From Olavius sp. associated proteobacterium Delta 1 (GTDB lineage: Bacteria > Desulfobacterota > Desulfobacteria > Desulfobacterales > JAFDCJ01): a stretch of 64,000 nt of DNA. This document shows, one piece after another, positions 1-9,200 of the stretch (positions are counted from its first letter, which is position 1; each line of letters begins with the position of its first letter). The notes under the pieces were generated by a model. That model did not search any database and was not told where the DNA came from. It worked only from the letters and a program-made list of their open reading frames with translations. The position numbers and the translations under genes were made by a program. The stretch lies in the NCBI GenBank assembly GCA_902749685.1, contig CACVKW010000065.1:86722-150721 (forward strand), given 5' to 3'.

Positions 1-1394
1 AGCTTGAGCTCCGGTATGGCATCCAGGGCCACCACCGGAACATCGGCCAGGATATCGGGCTGGTGTTTCAAGCGTACGGTCAGCTGAACCGGTGTGGAGC
101 CGGGGACAATGGCTTTGGCCAGGACTCCCTTGCTTTGATCGATATCGACAATACCGGCGGCGCTGTCTGCGAGCAGGAATTCAAGCGAGAACTGCGAGCT
201 GATCTCGGACCGGCTGCCGTCATCGAACACGCCGACGACTTTGGGCCAGGGAAAACGCGCGTTCAGCCGCTCGAGCACCCACTGCCCCAGCTCATTTAAT
301 CCGTCAACGTTGAGCGACGTGAGATACTTGCTCAAATCGACTTCCACCGGAATGTCGACCGGATCCAGATCGGGGTAGCTCACCGTAATCGTAACACTTT
401 CGCCGGCGGTTTCGGCCAGGGGATAGACAATGCCGCCGCTGGTAACGGCAATCAGATCCGGGTGGGAGGAGGCATAGCCGGCAGCGGTGCCAAGCCCGGG
501 CAATGGGGTTTGACCCCTGAACTGAAAATCCACCGAAGGCGTCAGGGTGGCGGTCTCCAGCAGGTTCGTAAAAATAATCCGGGAAGGCTGCACCTGGAGG
601 TTCGAAGCCTTTTCCACCACATCTTTGCCGGTAAAGGAAATTTTGGACAGTGAGCTCTGGTTGCCCGACGCGTCGACGGCGACGATGTCCACCAGCACGA
701 CGCCGTCGTGAGCAATGGCGGCCGCACTTAGATTTGAGGTTACCGCCACGGCCAGCTCGAAGCGATCCTGATCGTTGCGAACGGGATAAATCCGTTGCAT
801 GCCGCTGGTTGCGCCAAAGGCCTGCTCCCGGGCCCGGTCAACAACCCCTCCGGCGGCGCGCAGATCGGAAGCCCTCAGACCGGTGGCGTCAAATCCCACA
901 TAGCGGATGTCGACATCGTCCTGGGCTCCGGCAGCTATCACCAGGTATTGAATGCCGTCGATGACGGTCAGCCCGACTTGTTCGAAAATTAATTGCGGCG
1001 CATTTTTTTCGACGTGAAAACTTTCGGCATGAGACTGGGTCGTGCCGTCAGCAAAATTTAGTGTTACCCGGGGATTGAGGTGCTCGAAACCGGTGCCTTC
1101 AAAACGGAGCTCGCAACCGCTGGATGAGCCGGCAATACGAGAGGTCTGCGCCGGGGACGCCGTAAGCTGGGTATCACCGGACTCCACTGTGATGGAAATC
1201 AGATTCGTACAGTTGTCTACGGCAGCAATATAGGAAACCGGCTCCTGGCCTTCAAGGAGGACGCCATCAGATCGGATATCGATCCCGACATCGGCGAAGG
1301 AACCGGACACGCCTGCTGCGAGGACAAAGAGACCGATGCAAAAGACAAGTAAAAAAGCGCCTTTTTCCTTTTTTTCAAGTACGATTGATGTCAA
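1..1394 (-). CDS. Exported protein with bacterial Ig-like (Big-type) repeats, 5' part only
   Basis: An open frame runs without a stop from a UUG start at 1394 to the left edge (464 codons), so the C-terminus is missing. The UUG is preceded by AAGAAGGGGG at 5-base spacing, and an in-frame TAG lies seven codons upstream of the UUG. The N-terminus has basic residues, a hydrophobic core (GAFLLVFCIGLFVLAAG) and a likely cleavage after SFA, which is a Sec signal peptide. Two later stretches resemble Big_2-type folds: one around SSHPDLIAVTSGGIVY and one around VFDDGSRSEISSQF followed by GIVDID. A surface or periplasmic structural role is inferred. The exact family is not recognised. Confidence 0.75.
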   Translation of the reverse strand, partial: MTSIVLEKKEKGAFLLVFCIGLFVLAAGVSGSFADVGIDIRSDGVLLEGQEPVSYIAAVDNCTNLISITVESGDTQLTASPAQTSRIAGSSSGCELRFEGTGFEHLNPRVTLNFADGTTQSHAESFHVEKNAPQLIFEQVGLTVIDGIQYLVIAAGAQDDVDIRYVGFDATGLRASDLRAAGGVVDRAREQAFGATSGMQRIYPVRNDQDRFELAVAVTSNLSAAAIAHDGVVLVDIVAVDASGNQSSLSKISFTGKDVVEKASNLQVQPSRIIFTNLLETATLTPSVDFQFRGQTPLPGLGTAAGYASSHPDLIAVTSGGIVYPLAETAGESVTITVSYPDLDPVDIPVEVDLSKYLTSLNVDGLNELGQWVLERLNARFPWPKVVGVFDDGSRSEISSQFSLEFLLADSAAGIVDIDQSKGVLAKAIVPGSTPVQLTVRLKHQPDILADVPVVALDAIPELK

Positions 1395-1877
1395 ATCAAC
1401 CCCCTTCTTCTAAAAGCTAACAATATGATATCACGGTAAATGATACCAATGGCCGCAAGCCATTGTGTCAAGCAAGAGAGTGCCGTCTGTTTGATGGGCG
1501 GCGATTATAAACCGGCAATTTGGCGGGACAATAGGCCTGGAATAGGGAATTTTGACGGGGCTGCAGATCAGGCATGCACAATTTGCGGCTATGAAATCCG
1601 GCTTAAGAATGTTTTTTGGGCGGGCAAGATACTGTAACCGGATCAGGGTACCAAAGTGCAAAATCTGAATTGAACCCAGCACGGCGCTCATTAGCTGTCG
1701 TCGTTCTATTCCAGATGTCCCCCTCCAAGACAATAGATCTATGACCATTTGCCGACTTTAATTAATGATCAGGAAACCAATTTTGCTATACAACGAAAAG
1801 ATGTGGCACCTATATAAGAAAAAGATGAAGTGTGCAATACGACAAAATTCGTAGTTTTTGACTAGTCCCCCCCCAAG

Positions 1878-1907
1878 AGTATTAGATAAAGGGTAATTTC
1901 TAATACT
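1878..1907. repeat. Perfect 9-bp inverted repeat
   Basis: AGTATTAGA at 1878-1886 is mirrored by TCTAATACT at 1899-1907 with a 12-base loop. There is no T-run after it on either strand, so an operator or a transcript hairpin is as likely as a terminator. Confidence 0.4.
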
Positions 1908-2160
1908 AAAGTACTAGGAAGAAAAGTTCACACTATCTGTTTTATTAGATGCCTTCATTATGTAACATTTTGATATTCTAAGAATAAAAAAATATAGACC
2001 GATAAATCGGGAATAGCGGAAAAACGGTGCAAAAAGGGCGGTTTTGGCGATCAAAAAGGGAGGGATCGAACATAAATTAGGGTAAAAAAAAATCAAATTC
2101 TTTTTATTTATTTTATTTTTTTTCTGATTTTAGCTTTTTAAATATGGCATAAAATTGGCT

Positions 2161-2210
2161 AAAAATAAAATGCAGTAAAATGAAGTAAAACACTGTAAAA
2201 TACTGTAATT
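2161..2210. repeat. Decanucleotide AT-rich tandem array
   Basis: Five consecutive 10-base units share the frame xxxxxTAAAA or close variants (TGCAGTAAAA, TGAAGTAAAA, CACTGTAAAA, then TACTGTAATT). The A-tracts are therefore phased at about one helical turn. The array lies immediately 3' of the radical SAM gene's stop codon. Confidence 0.6.
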
Positions 2211-2217
2211 GTTCGGG

Positions 2218-3735
2218 CTAGGTCTCGCTGAGAAAATAATCTGATATGACACCCATAAAGCGGTTGTATTTTATGGCGTAATGCGAGAGCCCCTGCTGAA
2301 CGAATTTTTGCGATAGCTGCCGGTCTTCCCGCTCAAGGCGCGGAACTCTGGCCAGCCAGGATTTCTCATCCATTGCCAGGATTTCTTCAATTTTTTTTCG
2401 ATAAAAATCCGCCACCGGCAGGTCCGAGTATGCGTTGACGAACCAGGGCATGATGCGGCCGACTTTTTTTAGAAACAGATCATGGGCGGGGCCGAATTTC
2501 AGGCAGGAGGCGTCGGTGAAATTTTCCAGGTTGGCCATCTTATCAAAATCAATATAGTCGCCCTCCCGGCTGAGCTCGTAAGCTTTGGTACCGGGAAACG
2601 GGAAGAAAAAAGACCAGCGATAGCGCCCGGGCCTGGCCCTGGCCATCAGTTTGATGGTCGCCATGAGATCGCCGTGGGTTTCATCGGGCAACCCGATCAT
2701 TAAGAAGACGGAGGTATGCAGCCCGTGCTGATGAGCAGTTTTAACGGCCCTGATTATTTTTTCATTTGTCATACGGCGCTGCAAAATCTGGCTCCGGATG
2801 CGCTGACTGCCGCTTTCCACACCGAATTTAACAATTTTGCAGCCGGCATCGGCCAGGCAGCGTGCCCTGTTCTCATCGAAAAAGCCTACATGGGCGTTGA
2901 CCACAAAGGGCAGGGAACTGATTTTTCGATAGGCCTCGCAAAATTGTTCGACGTAGGGGCGATAAAAAGTGAACAGGTCATCGTCTAAGATAAACATCGA
3001 GATATTTTGATAATTGCCCTGCAGGTATTCGATTTCCCGCATCAACTGCTCAACCGCGAAATGCCGGATGTAGTTCAGTCCGTTAAAACTGCAATGCAGA
3101 TCCTTACGATACTGGGAAACCAGCTGATGATTAAAACAGTAAGTGCAGGAAAAGGGGCAGCCGCGGGATGCCATCAGACCCACCCAGCCGTTTTTGGCAT
3201 CGATGATATCTTGAAAATTAAATATCTCGTAATCTTTAAAGGGCAGATTCAGCAGGTCCGGCAGCGGCCGCAATGGATTTAAGCGCACCTTGCCGTCTTG
3301 CATAAAACCCAGATTTCTGACTTCCGATACCTCCTCTCCTCGCCGGATTTTGTCAACGAACTCGGCCAGGGCCGCTTCGGCCTCACCGCGCATGATATAG
3401 TCAAACAGGCCCGATTGTAAAACCTCCTCGCCGGCGGCCATGGTATGAATGCCGCCGCAAACAAGCGGTGCGCGGGACGCTTTGCGGGCCCATGCCGCCA
3501 GCTTGGCGGCATAAGGCCATTGATTGGTGACCACGGAAAACCCGATGATATCGGCGGCCGCCTGCTTCAGGCGGTCGATAAACTCTTTTTCCGAAGGCAG
3601 CGGTGCAATTTCTTCACACAGCTGCCAGAGGGAGACCTGGTGTCCGGCTTCTTTAAGGACTGCCGATAAGTGGGCAATGCCGTAATTGAACCCCGGCTGG
3701 GACCCGGCGTTGGGGTAGATGAAGAGTATTTTCAT
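2218..3735 (-). CDS. B12-binding-domain radical SAM protein
   Basis: The 505-residue protein has an N-terminal Rossmann-like cobalamin-binding region (about 1-130, starting KILFIYPNAGSQPG). The radical SAM core follows, with Cys193, Cys197 and Cys200 in the CxxxCxxC arrangement (RGCPFSCTYC) that ligates the 4Fe-4S cluster. The order matches the BchE/HpnJ-like B12 radical SAM group, which carry out methylations or rearrangements of lipids, tetrapyrroles and peptides. The substrate cannot be told. The gene stands at the edge of an LPS/glycan cluster and is transcribed in the same direction as the heptosyltransferase genes, but a 487-base repeat-filled gap separates them. Confidence 0.85.
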   Translation of the reverse strand: MKILFIYPNAGSQPGFNYGIAHLSAVLKEAGHQVSLWQLCEEIAPLPSEKEFIDRLKQAAADIIGFSVVTNQWPYAAKLAAWARKASRAPLVCGGIHTMAAGEEVLQSGLFDYIMRGEAEAALAEFVDKIRRGEEVSEVRNLGFMQDGKVRLNPLRPLPDLLNLPFKDYEIFNFQDIIDAKNGWVGLMASRGCPFSCTYCFNHQLVSQYRKDLHCSFNGLNYIRHFAVEQLMREIEYLQGNYQNISMFILDDDLFTFYRPYVEQFCEAYRKISSLPFVVNAHVGFFDENRARCLADAGCKIVKFGVESGSQRIRSQILQRRMTNEKIIRAVKTAHQHGLHTSVFLMIGLPDETHGDLMATIKLMARARPGRYRWSFFFPFPGTKAYELSREGDYIDFDKMANLENFTDASCLKFGPAHDLFLKKVGRIMPWFVNAYSDLPVADFYRKKIEEILAMDEKSWLARVPRLEREDRQLSQKFVQQGLSHYAIKYNRFMGVISDYFLSET

Positions 3736-3812
3736 AATTCAAAATCTGTTTAGATCGTAAGGTCTTTTATCTCAAAAGATGCTGTAAAATACGGCTTGAG
3801 GTTTCAGGTGTC

Positions 3813-4165
3813 AGGTTTCAGGTGTCAGGCCAGCGGCCGTGCTCGTCTGAAACTTCGCCTGCGCGGAACAGTGAAAAGATTGAACGTCGAACATCGAACA
3901 TCCAACATCGAACGACGAATATTGATGACGCTACGCTTTATCTATTTTAAAACAAGCCAACCACAGAATACTGAATCTCGCTAAAGACGCGATCTAAAGA
4001 CCGAGAATTTCGAATGATAGAATCGCTTTGCTCATTTTTTTTAAATTGACAGAATACAGTATTCGATGTTGGACGTTCAATGTTCGATGTTCGACGTTCA
4101 TTAGTTTCTTTTTTGATTAAACTGGCAGTTTCGGCGGCCAGCGGCGGGGCTGACACCTGAAACCT
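3813..4165. repeat. Composite palindromic (MITE-like) element, copy 1
   Basis: This 353-base element fills most of the gap between two genes. It is bounded by 16-base perfect terminal inverted repeats (AGGTTTCAGGTGTCAG at 3813-3828, its complement at 4150-4165). Inside are two long arms built of 7-base units: AACATCG-type units at 3881-3920, and the complementary CGATGTT-type units at 4061-4100. Between the arms is a conserved stretch beginning AATATTGATGACGCTACGC. No reading frame of note is present. Related copies are at 14363, 35024 and 36932. Confidence 0.75.
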
Positions 4166-4222
4166 ATTAACAATACTCCTTAACTCCAGCCCTCCAATAA
4201 AACTGATTCAAGTTGACTCTTT

Positions 4223-5713
4223 TCATAGCCTTCTCTCGTTCATAATACGGACGATGATATCTTCCACATCGATTGCAGACGGATCGCTGAGGGTGTCGAC
4301 ATGCACAATTTTGCAGGTGTTTGAACCAAACGCGCTCCAACGCCGAATAAAACGCATGTTATTTGAGCCCGCGAATATGGTTAAACAGGGTGTTTTTAAA
4401 GCTGCCGCGATATGCTGACAGGCAGAATCATAACCGATATACTCGTCACTGTTTGCGATAATGGCGGCAATTTCGCCGATGCGGGTCTGCAATCCGATGA
4501 CGCCCCGGTTCAGTTTGCTGTCCAGACCCTCATCAAATACCGCATTTTGGACAGCATAACCGCTGGCTTCGATCCCGGCCAGCAGGGCGTTGGAACTTTG
4601 GATTTCTTCATCACCGCATCCCTTGTCCAGCAGTACAACCGTGCCGGGCTCCTGCAGCAGGTTCAGCAAAAGGTCCTGTTCCAGTCGTCCGCCCACTTTT
4701 TTGCGCGGATTGCCGCCCACACCAAAATTAAGGGTGATCACCCTGCGGGCACCATTGCTTTTGAGTTTGGCAGACAGTTGGGCTGCCTTTTGCAGATTTG
4801 ACGGAAGCAGCCAAACCCTGGAATGGCTAAAATCTTCCTGTCCCGTTATTTTGTTCAACCAGGCATTGGTCAACTGCGCCATGGACAGGTTGCCGGCAAA
4901 TGAGACCGCCGAGCGGCTGTCAAAAAAGAAGTAGTGCGCCAGGTCGATGATGGGCAGGACACCGAGCTGTGATAAGCGGGAGTCCGGGTCTATCAGAATG
5001 GTATTTTGCAAAGGGCAGGCCGCCAGTTCGCGATCAATAATATCCAGCACCGTCTGCCAACTGGATAAGCGGTCGAGCAATCCGCCTTTGCGGTTGTAAG
5101 CGATTTGTCTCAGCCTGATATTGGAGTTGGCGCCATAAATTTCATCGAGTTTACTGCCGCCGATCAGCACCAGTTCCGCCGAAGGAAAGAACCGGGCCAG
5201 CCGTTGAATGATAATGCTGGTGATGGCCACATCGGCCCCGATGGTTACCCGTGACAGAAGCAGTACTTTTTTCACATTGCGCTTCCGTGGTAATACTTTG
5301 CTGTCCTTACGGATCCGGTTGATGCGAATCAGCAGGTCGTCGCGGGTATAGATTTGAAATGCCTGCAGGAAGCGGTCGAGCTCTTCTGCGCCCCGAAGCT
5401 TGCGGCAATATGATATGATCTGGGCCATGACACGGGTATAAGTTTCGGTTTGCAGGTCTTCAAAGTCATCGCATAAGCTTTCAATGATAATACCGAACAG
5501 GGCCCGGGCGGCGACACCGTTGAGATCGGTATCCTGCGAGAAGGTTGTCATTTCGCAGAGTAGATCAATATACTCTTCTTCATAATGGCAATCCTTCAGA
5601 TAGGCGTCCATAAATGAATATGCTATTTGTTGCGACAGACGCACAAAATCATGCGGGGTAATAATTTGAGCTTTCAGATTTGACCATTTATCGCGGTAAA
5701 AAGAAGATTTCAT
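4223..5713 (-). CDS. GT9 (heptosyltransferase-fold) protein with extra N-terminal helical domain
   Basis: The 496-residue protein is about 150 residues longer than a normal GT9 enzyme. Residues 1-145 are predicted mostly helical (FYRDKWSNLKAQ onward) with no recognised family. From about 145 (KKVLLLSRVTIGADVAITS) the sequence follows the GT9 two-Rossmann plan, ending with a nucleotide-sugar-site region (EYIGYDSACQHIAAALKTP) in place of the usual NDTGPxH. It begins 3 bases after the waaF-like stop codon, so the two are co-transcribed. It probably transfers heptose or a related sugar to the LPS core. Because GPxH is replaced by SACQH, the donor may differ. Confidence 0.7.
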   Translation of the reverse strand: MKSSFYRDKWSNLKAQIITPHDFVRLSQQIAYSFMDAYLKDCHYEEEYIDLLCEMTTFSQDTDLNGVAARALFGIIIESLCDDFEDLQTETYTRVMAQIISYCRKLRGAEELDRFLQAFQIYTRDDLLIRINRIRKDSKVLPRKRNVKKVLLLSRVTIGADVAITSIIIQRLARFFPSAELVLIGGSKLDEIYGANSNIRLRQIAYNRKGGLLDRLSSWQTVLDIIDRELAACPLQNTILIDPDSRLSQLGVLPIIDLAHYFFFDSRSAVSFAGNLSMAQLTNAWLNKITGQEDFSHSRVWLLPSNLQKAAQLSAKLKSNGARRVITLNFGVGGNPRKKVGGRLEQDLLLNLLQEPGTVVLLDKGCGDEEIQSSNALLAGIEASGYAVQNAVFDEGLDSKLNRGVIGLQTRIGEIAAIIANSDEYIGYDSACQHIAAALKTPCLTIFAGSNNMRFIRRWSAFGSNTCKIVHVDTLSDPSAIDVEDIIVRIMNERRL

Positions 5714-5716
5714 GGA

Positions 5717-6772
5717 TTAAGAATGCTCCCGCAGCAATTGTTCGGTGGCTTGCATCGCTTCTTGCGGCAAAATTTCCGCCATACAACCGTGATGCAGGGC
5801 GCATTCTTTGTGATGACAGGGCGAACACACCAGATCGCGCCGCAGGACGATTGTTTTTTCAAGATTGGCATTCGTATAGCGCGGATCGGTCGGTCCCATG
5901 ATGACCACCAGCGGTATATCAAAGGCGACGCCATAATGCCGGGGACCGGTATCATTGGTAACCAGCAGCCGGCATCGCTGAATTAATGGTTTTAAAAGTT
6001 CCAGATTGACATGGTGCGGGCCGGTGTTGATGATCTTTGTGCGGCTGAGCTCAACGATTTGACGACCGAGATCCTGCTCGCCGGGACCGACCAGCAGCAT
6101 AATTTTACAATCCCATTGCTGCGCGATCATCTCGGCCAATCTGGCAAAATGCTCCGGCGGCCAGCACTTTGAACTGCCGAACCTGGCTCCCGGGTTCATG
6201 CCGATCACCATGTCATCGGGGGCGATGCCGTAGCTTTCGATGAGTCGGGCACCTTGCTCCATTGTGGTGTCTGAGCAAAATAAATGCGGTTTAAGCTGCG
6301 TGGGTGTGCCGAAGTTCAACCAGCGGCATATTTCCAGGTAGTACTCAACCATGGGCCGGGGCGTGATACGATTGTTATTGCGCCAGGGTTCCGGTCCGCC
6401 GCTCAATAGAGCCGTTCGGCTGTTGCGGCGGTAGCCATAGACCTTTTTAGCCCCGCCGAGCCGGGCAATCAGCACCGAGCGAAATGAATTCGGCAAAATT
6501 AAGGCAAGATCCGGTTTCAACTTGCGCAATTGCCAGACTAAGTCAATTATGCCGCCGATGGTTTTGTCATGTATTTCGATAATATCATCAAACCACGGAC
6601 CGTCAGCGATAACCCCCCCGGCGTATCTGCGTATCAGGCCCACAAGCCGGGCCTCGGGTAAGTTCCGGCGGATACAATCAAAGGCTGGTGTGGCCATCAC
6701 GACATCACCGACCCAGTTGGGGCACGAGACCAGAATAGTTTGAGATTTTATGTGATTTATTTCAGCTGTCAA
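5717..6772 (-). CDS. waaF: ADP-heptose:LPS heptosyltransferase II family
   Basis: A 351-residue GT9 protein. The N-terminal acceptor-side motif is NWVGDVVMATPAF (about 19-31). The donor site shows NPGARFGSSKCWP, then TNDTGPRHYG and MGPTDPRYT. A cysteine cluster near the end (CSPCHHKECALHHGC) is common in this family. It adds the second heptose to the inner core from ADP-heptose at the cytoplasmic face of the inner membrane. The only usable start is UUG at 6772, with a weak ribosome site. It forms a pair with the longer GT9 gene downstream. A match to heptosyltransferase II rather than III rests on the NWVGD motif. Confidence 0.85.
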   Translation of the reverse strand: MTAEINHIKSQTILVSCPNWVGDVVMATPAFDCIRRNLPEARLVGLIRRYAGGVIADGPWFDDIIEIHDKTIGGIIDLVWQLRKLKPDLALILPNSFRSVLIARLGGAKKVYGYRRNSRTALLSGGPEPWRNNNRITPRPMVEYYLEICRWLNFGTPTQLKPHLFCSDTTMEQGARLIESYGIAPDDMVIGMNPGARFGSSKCWPPEHFARLAEMIAQQWDCKIMLLVGPGEQDLGRQIVELSRTKIINTGPHHVNLELLKPLIQRCRLLVTNDTGPRHYGVAFDIPLVVIMGPTDPRYTNANLEKTIVLRRDLVCSPCHHKECALHHGCMAEILPQEAMQATEQLLREHS

Positions 6773-6842
6773 TTGGTTCTGTTAACCGGCTTTTAGATGC
6801 GGAATATAGATAAAGAATAGCGGCGTGTCAATGTTTAACATG

Positions 6843-7020
6843 GGTTGAGAGGTTCAGAGTTCAAAGGTTTCAGGTTTCAGGTTTCGGATTTCAGGTGTCC
6901 CCCCTTCGCCTTCCAGGCTGCGGAGGGCAGGCAGGTGTCAGAGGACCCGCCGTCGCCCTGAGGGCTATAGCATGGATAGCAGAAGACAGATGACAGACGA
7001 CAGAAGTCAGAAGTTATAAG
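6843..7020. repeat. 7-base-period degenerate arrays
   Basis: Most of the 6773-7143 gap is made of two arrays. At 6843-6900 the units are of the type AGGTTTC, and at 6975-7020 they are GAAGACA, GATGACA, GACGACA, GAAGTCA. The period stays at exactly 7 bases while the unit drifts. A GC-rich spacer at 6901-6970 separates them. A third array at 7097-7172 runs into the end of the next gene. Confidence 0.7.
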
Positions 7021-7143
7021 GCTGGGACGATATGAAGCTAAGGGGCTCGGAGGGCGGAAAACGGGTTTTTTTCCGCTCTGAATTCCGTTTCGACTTACGC
7101 CGTGCGCCGTGCGCCCTCTGCCCTAAATGCTTTATCCTTTCAC

Positions 7144-8208
7144 CTAACACCTTTCTCCTTTATCCTGAACACCTGAGAGTGCCAGCGACACTTTTTCCAT
7201 CACCGCGTCCGCGCGGATTGAATGCATGCATTCTTTGTTTCGGTCGGGACAGCTTTTGCGGTAACAGGGTGCACAGTCCATCTCTGCCTTTACTACCAGA
7301 TTTTCGCAGCCATAGGGGGCCGTCCGTTTGGCTGACGTCGGCCCAAATAACGTGACAAACGGCGTGCCGACGGCCGCTGCCAGGTGCCCCGGCCCTGAAT
7401 CGGGCCCAACACCGGCTGCCGCCGCTTTCAACAGGGTGATGAGCTCGGGCAAGGTCGTTTTGCCGACCAGGTCGAGCAAATCGGGTGAACTGATTGCTTT
7501 GATTAACTTTGTTGACAGGGCCTGCTGGGATTGATCGCCCACCAGCACGATTTTCAGGTTGTAATCCGATAAAATCTGCCTGGCCAGGTCAAGGTAGCCT
7601 TCAAAATACCAGTTTTTAGTTTCCCATGACGTACCCAGGACGACGGCCACAAACGGCTGTGCCATTTTTGCAATTACCCCGGGTGCCGTATTTTTGACAC
7701 ACCGGGATGAGAAGCCGAAATCCAGGCTGGCGGGTTGCGGCAGTCCCAGATATTCCGTGAATTTTAAATAATGCTGAATTTTAGGCAGATCATCGTTGAA
7801 GTAAGCGATATGTTCATTGTTAAAAATCCAGTTGAATTCTTTGGCATTGCGACGGTGAAAACCGATGCGTCGATTGGCGCCCGACAGCCGGGAGAAAAAT
7901 CCGCTTTTGAGAATACGCTGCAGGTCCAGGGTGATATCGAACCGGTCCTGCCGTAAATCTTTGAAAAGTTGCCATACAGCAGACACGCGCCAGGCACGCT
8001 TGAAAATTATCATCCTGTCAACCTGGTGATTTAACCTCACCAGCTCGGACCACTTCGGTTCCACAAGCCAGGTTAAGCGGCATTGGGGCAGGTGGACTTT
8101 GAGATGGAGGACCAGACAAAGCCCTCGGGCAACATCTCCCAGTGATCCCATTAAGATGATGAGAATGGAAGGGGCGGGGGGGATAAATTTATTCGACGAC
8201 TTGGACAT
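7144..8208 (-). CDS. GT9 heptosyltransferase, WaaC-like
   Basis: The 354-residue protein begins with a short basic segment, then LIILMGSLGDVARG, the GT9 N-terminal loop. The donor-binding half contains VLGTSWETKNWYF, GPDSGPGHLAAAVGTP and LFGPTSAKRTAPYG, the classical WaaC/RfaF pattern. A C-terminal cysteine cluster (CAPCYRKSCPDRNKEC) follows. It should transfer heptose from ADP-heptose to Kdo or the growing core. The final residues (DKGERC) are encoded by a 7-base repeat array (7144-7172), so the natural C-terminus is probably eroded or extended by repeat sequence. Confidence 0.83.
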   Translation of the reverse strand: MSKSSNKFIPPAPSILIILMGSLGDVARGLCLVLHLKVHLPQCRLTWLVEPKWSELVRLNHQVDRMIIFKRAWRVSAVWQLFKDLRQDRFDITLDLQRILKSGFFSRLSGANRRIGFHRRNAKEFNWIFNNEHIAYFNDDLPKIQHYLKFTEYLGLPQPASLDFGFSSRCVKNTAPGVIAKMAQPFVAVVLGTSWETKNWYFEGYLDLARQILSDYNLKIVLVGDQSQQALSTKLIKAISSPDLLDLVGKTTLPELITLLKAAAAGVGPDSGPGHLAAAVGTPFVTLFGPTSAKRTAPYGCENLVVKAEMDCAPCYRKSCPDRNKECMHSIRADAVMEKVSLALSGVQDKGERC

Positions 8209-8476
8209 TATAGATTATTGGAATTATTGATGAATTGCATGGCGAAATTCGGAATGCGGACCCGCCGTCGTCCGATAAGGCAAGACTGTGACGCGGCAAG
8301 CATGCGGAATTTACAATCGCTAAAGCGCCTGGCGTAAGGATAATTTAAGCCAAAAAATATTTTGAAAAACCAGGTCCCTGAATTTTAGAGCAACAGTTTG
8401 CGCCCCGATCAATTGCGACAATTTAACCTCGAACTTCACTAAAAGTTATTTTCGTGCAAAATTCAAATAATATAAC

Positions 8477-9160
8477 CTATTTCAGGCCGTTTTGCATCAT
8501 CTCAGTCAGAATTTTCGGCAAGCCATGCTTATTGACCGCTCGCTGCCAGCGGGTGCGATAGCGGTTTTTTAACTGTTGCCTGGTTCCATGATAGACTTTT
8601 CCTCTGTCAAAATCCAGCAGATAAACTGTCCCGGCGGTGTCTGCAACGACATTGCCGGGATGTAAATCGACATGCAGAATTTGATTTTGAATCAGCGATG
8701 ATATCTGCGTGATAACAGAAGCCATAGCCCGGCCGGTTTTTTTTTCATCCTGCAGGCTCAGGCTGGCAAGGGACACCGGCTGATGGATTTCTCGGGTAAT
8801 CAGCCAGGCCCGGTAAAACAGACGGCCGCAATAGGCAAATGCGATGGGCTGCGGCACATTTATGCCGAACTTGCCGACCGTATCCAACAGCTCAAATTCT
8901 CGTTGGGCGCGGGTTTTTCCCAGCTTAAGATATCGGCGTTTAATAAAATACCGCAACAGTCCGCCTCGCCGGTAATGCTTGATGACGACAGAACCGATGC
9001 CATCCATCTGCGCCGGGATAACCGCGGTTCTGCCGCCCAGTATTGAAACGCCGCTGGAGGCTGAATGATGAAAAAGACCGGTGAGGGGGCGCAGTTGCGA
9101 TTCCGCCAGGTCCACAGCGGACCCGAAATGATACGAATCAATTGTGCGGTTCAGTAGCAT
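8477..9160 (-). CDS. LPS-core kinase, KdkA/WaaP family
   Basis: A 227-residue kinase-fold protein. Lys61 (VVIKHYRRGG) is the likely ATP-binding lysine and Glu88 or Glu90 the helix-C partner. The catalytic loop is HVDLHPGN (Asp165, Asn170) and the metal-binding motif is LLDFDRG (Asp183). This is the pattern of 3-deoxy-D-manno-octulosonate kinases and WaaP heptose kinases. It would phosphorylate Kdo or heptose on nascent LPS in the cytoplasm, adding the negative charges that cross-link the outer membrane. It follows the sulfotransferase gene by 40 bases on the same strand. Confidence 0.85.
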   Translation of the reverse strand: MLLNRTIDSYHFGSAVDLAESQLRPLTGLFHHSASSGVSILGGRTAVIPAQMDGIGSVVIKHYRRGGLLRYFIKRRYLKLGKTRAQREFELLDTVGKFGINVPQPIAFAYCGRLFYRAWLITREIHQPVSLASLSLQDEKKTGRAMASVITQISSLIQNQILHVDLHPGNVVADTAGTVYLLDFDRGKVYHGTRQQLKNRYRTRWQRAVNKHGLPKILTEMMQNGLK

Positions 9161-9200
9161 ACGCTTTTGAATCTTGGAATTTTGATTTCTGACTAAAAGC

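Larger units (their letters stand above)
1395..2217. other. Long intergenic region, no gene supported
   Basis: No convincing coding frame is seen. The first 350 bases have ordinary composition. From about 1750 the sequence becomes strongly AT-rich, with A/T runs at 2085-2170. It holds a C9 run near 1867, a 9-bp inverted repeat (1878-1907) and a 10-bp-period array (2161-2210). A 105-codon minus-strand frame (1431-1748) has no family resemblance and no good ribosome site, and I leave it out. Confidence 0.5.

Noticed and set aside
1431..1748. 105-codon minus-strand frame
   Set aside because: No family resemblance, no ribosome site, and unusual residue content. It probably opens by chance.
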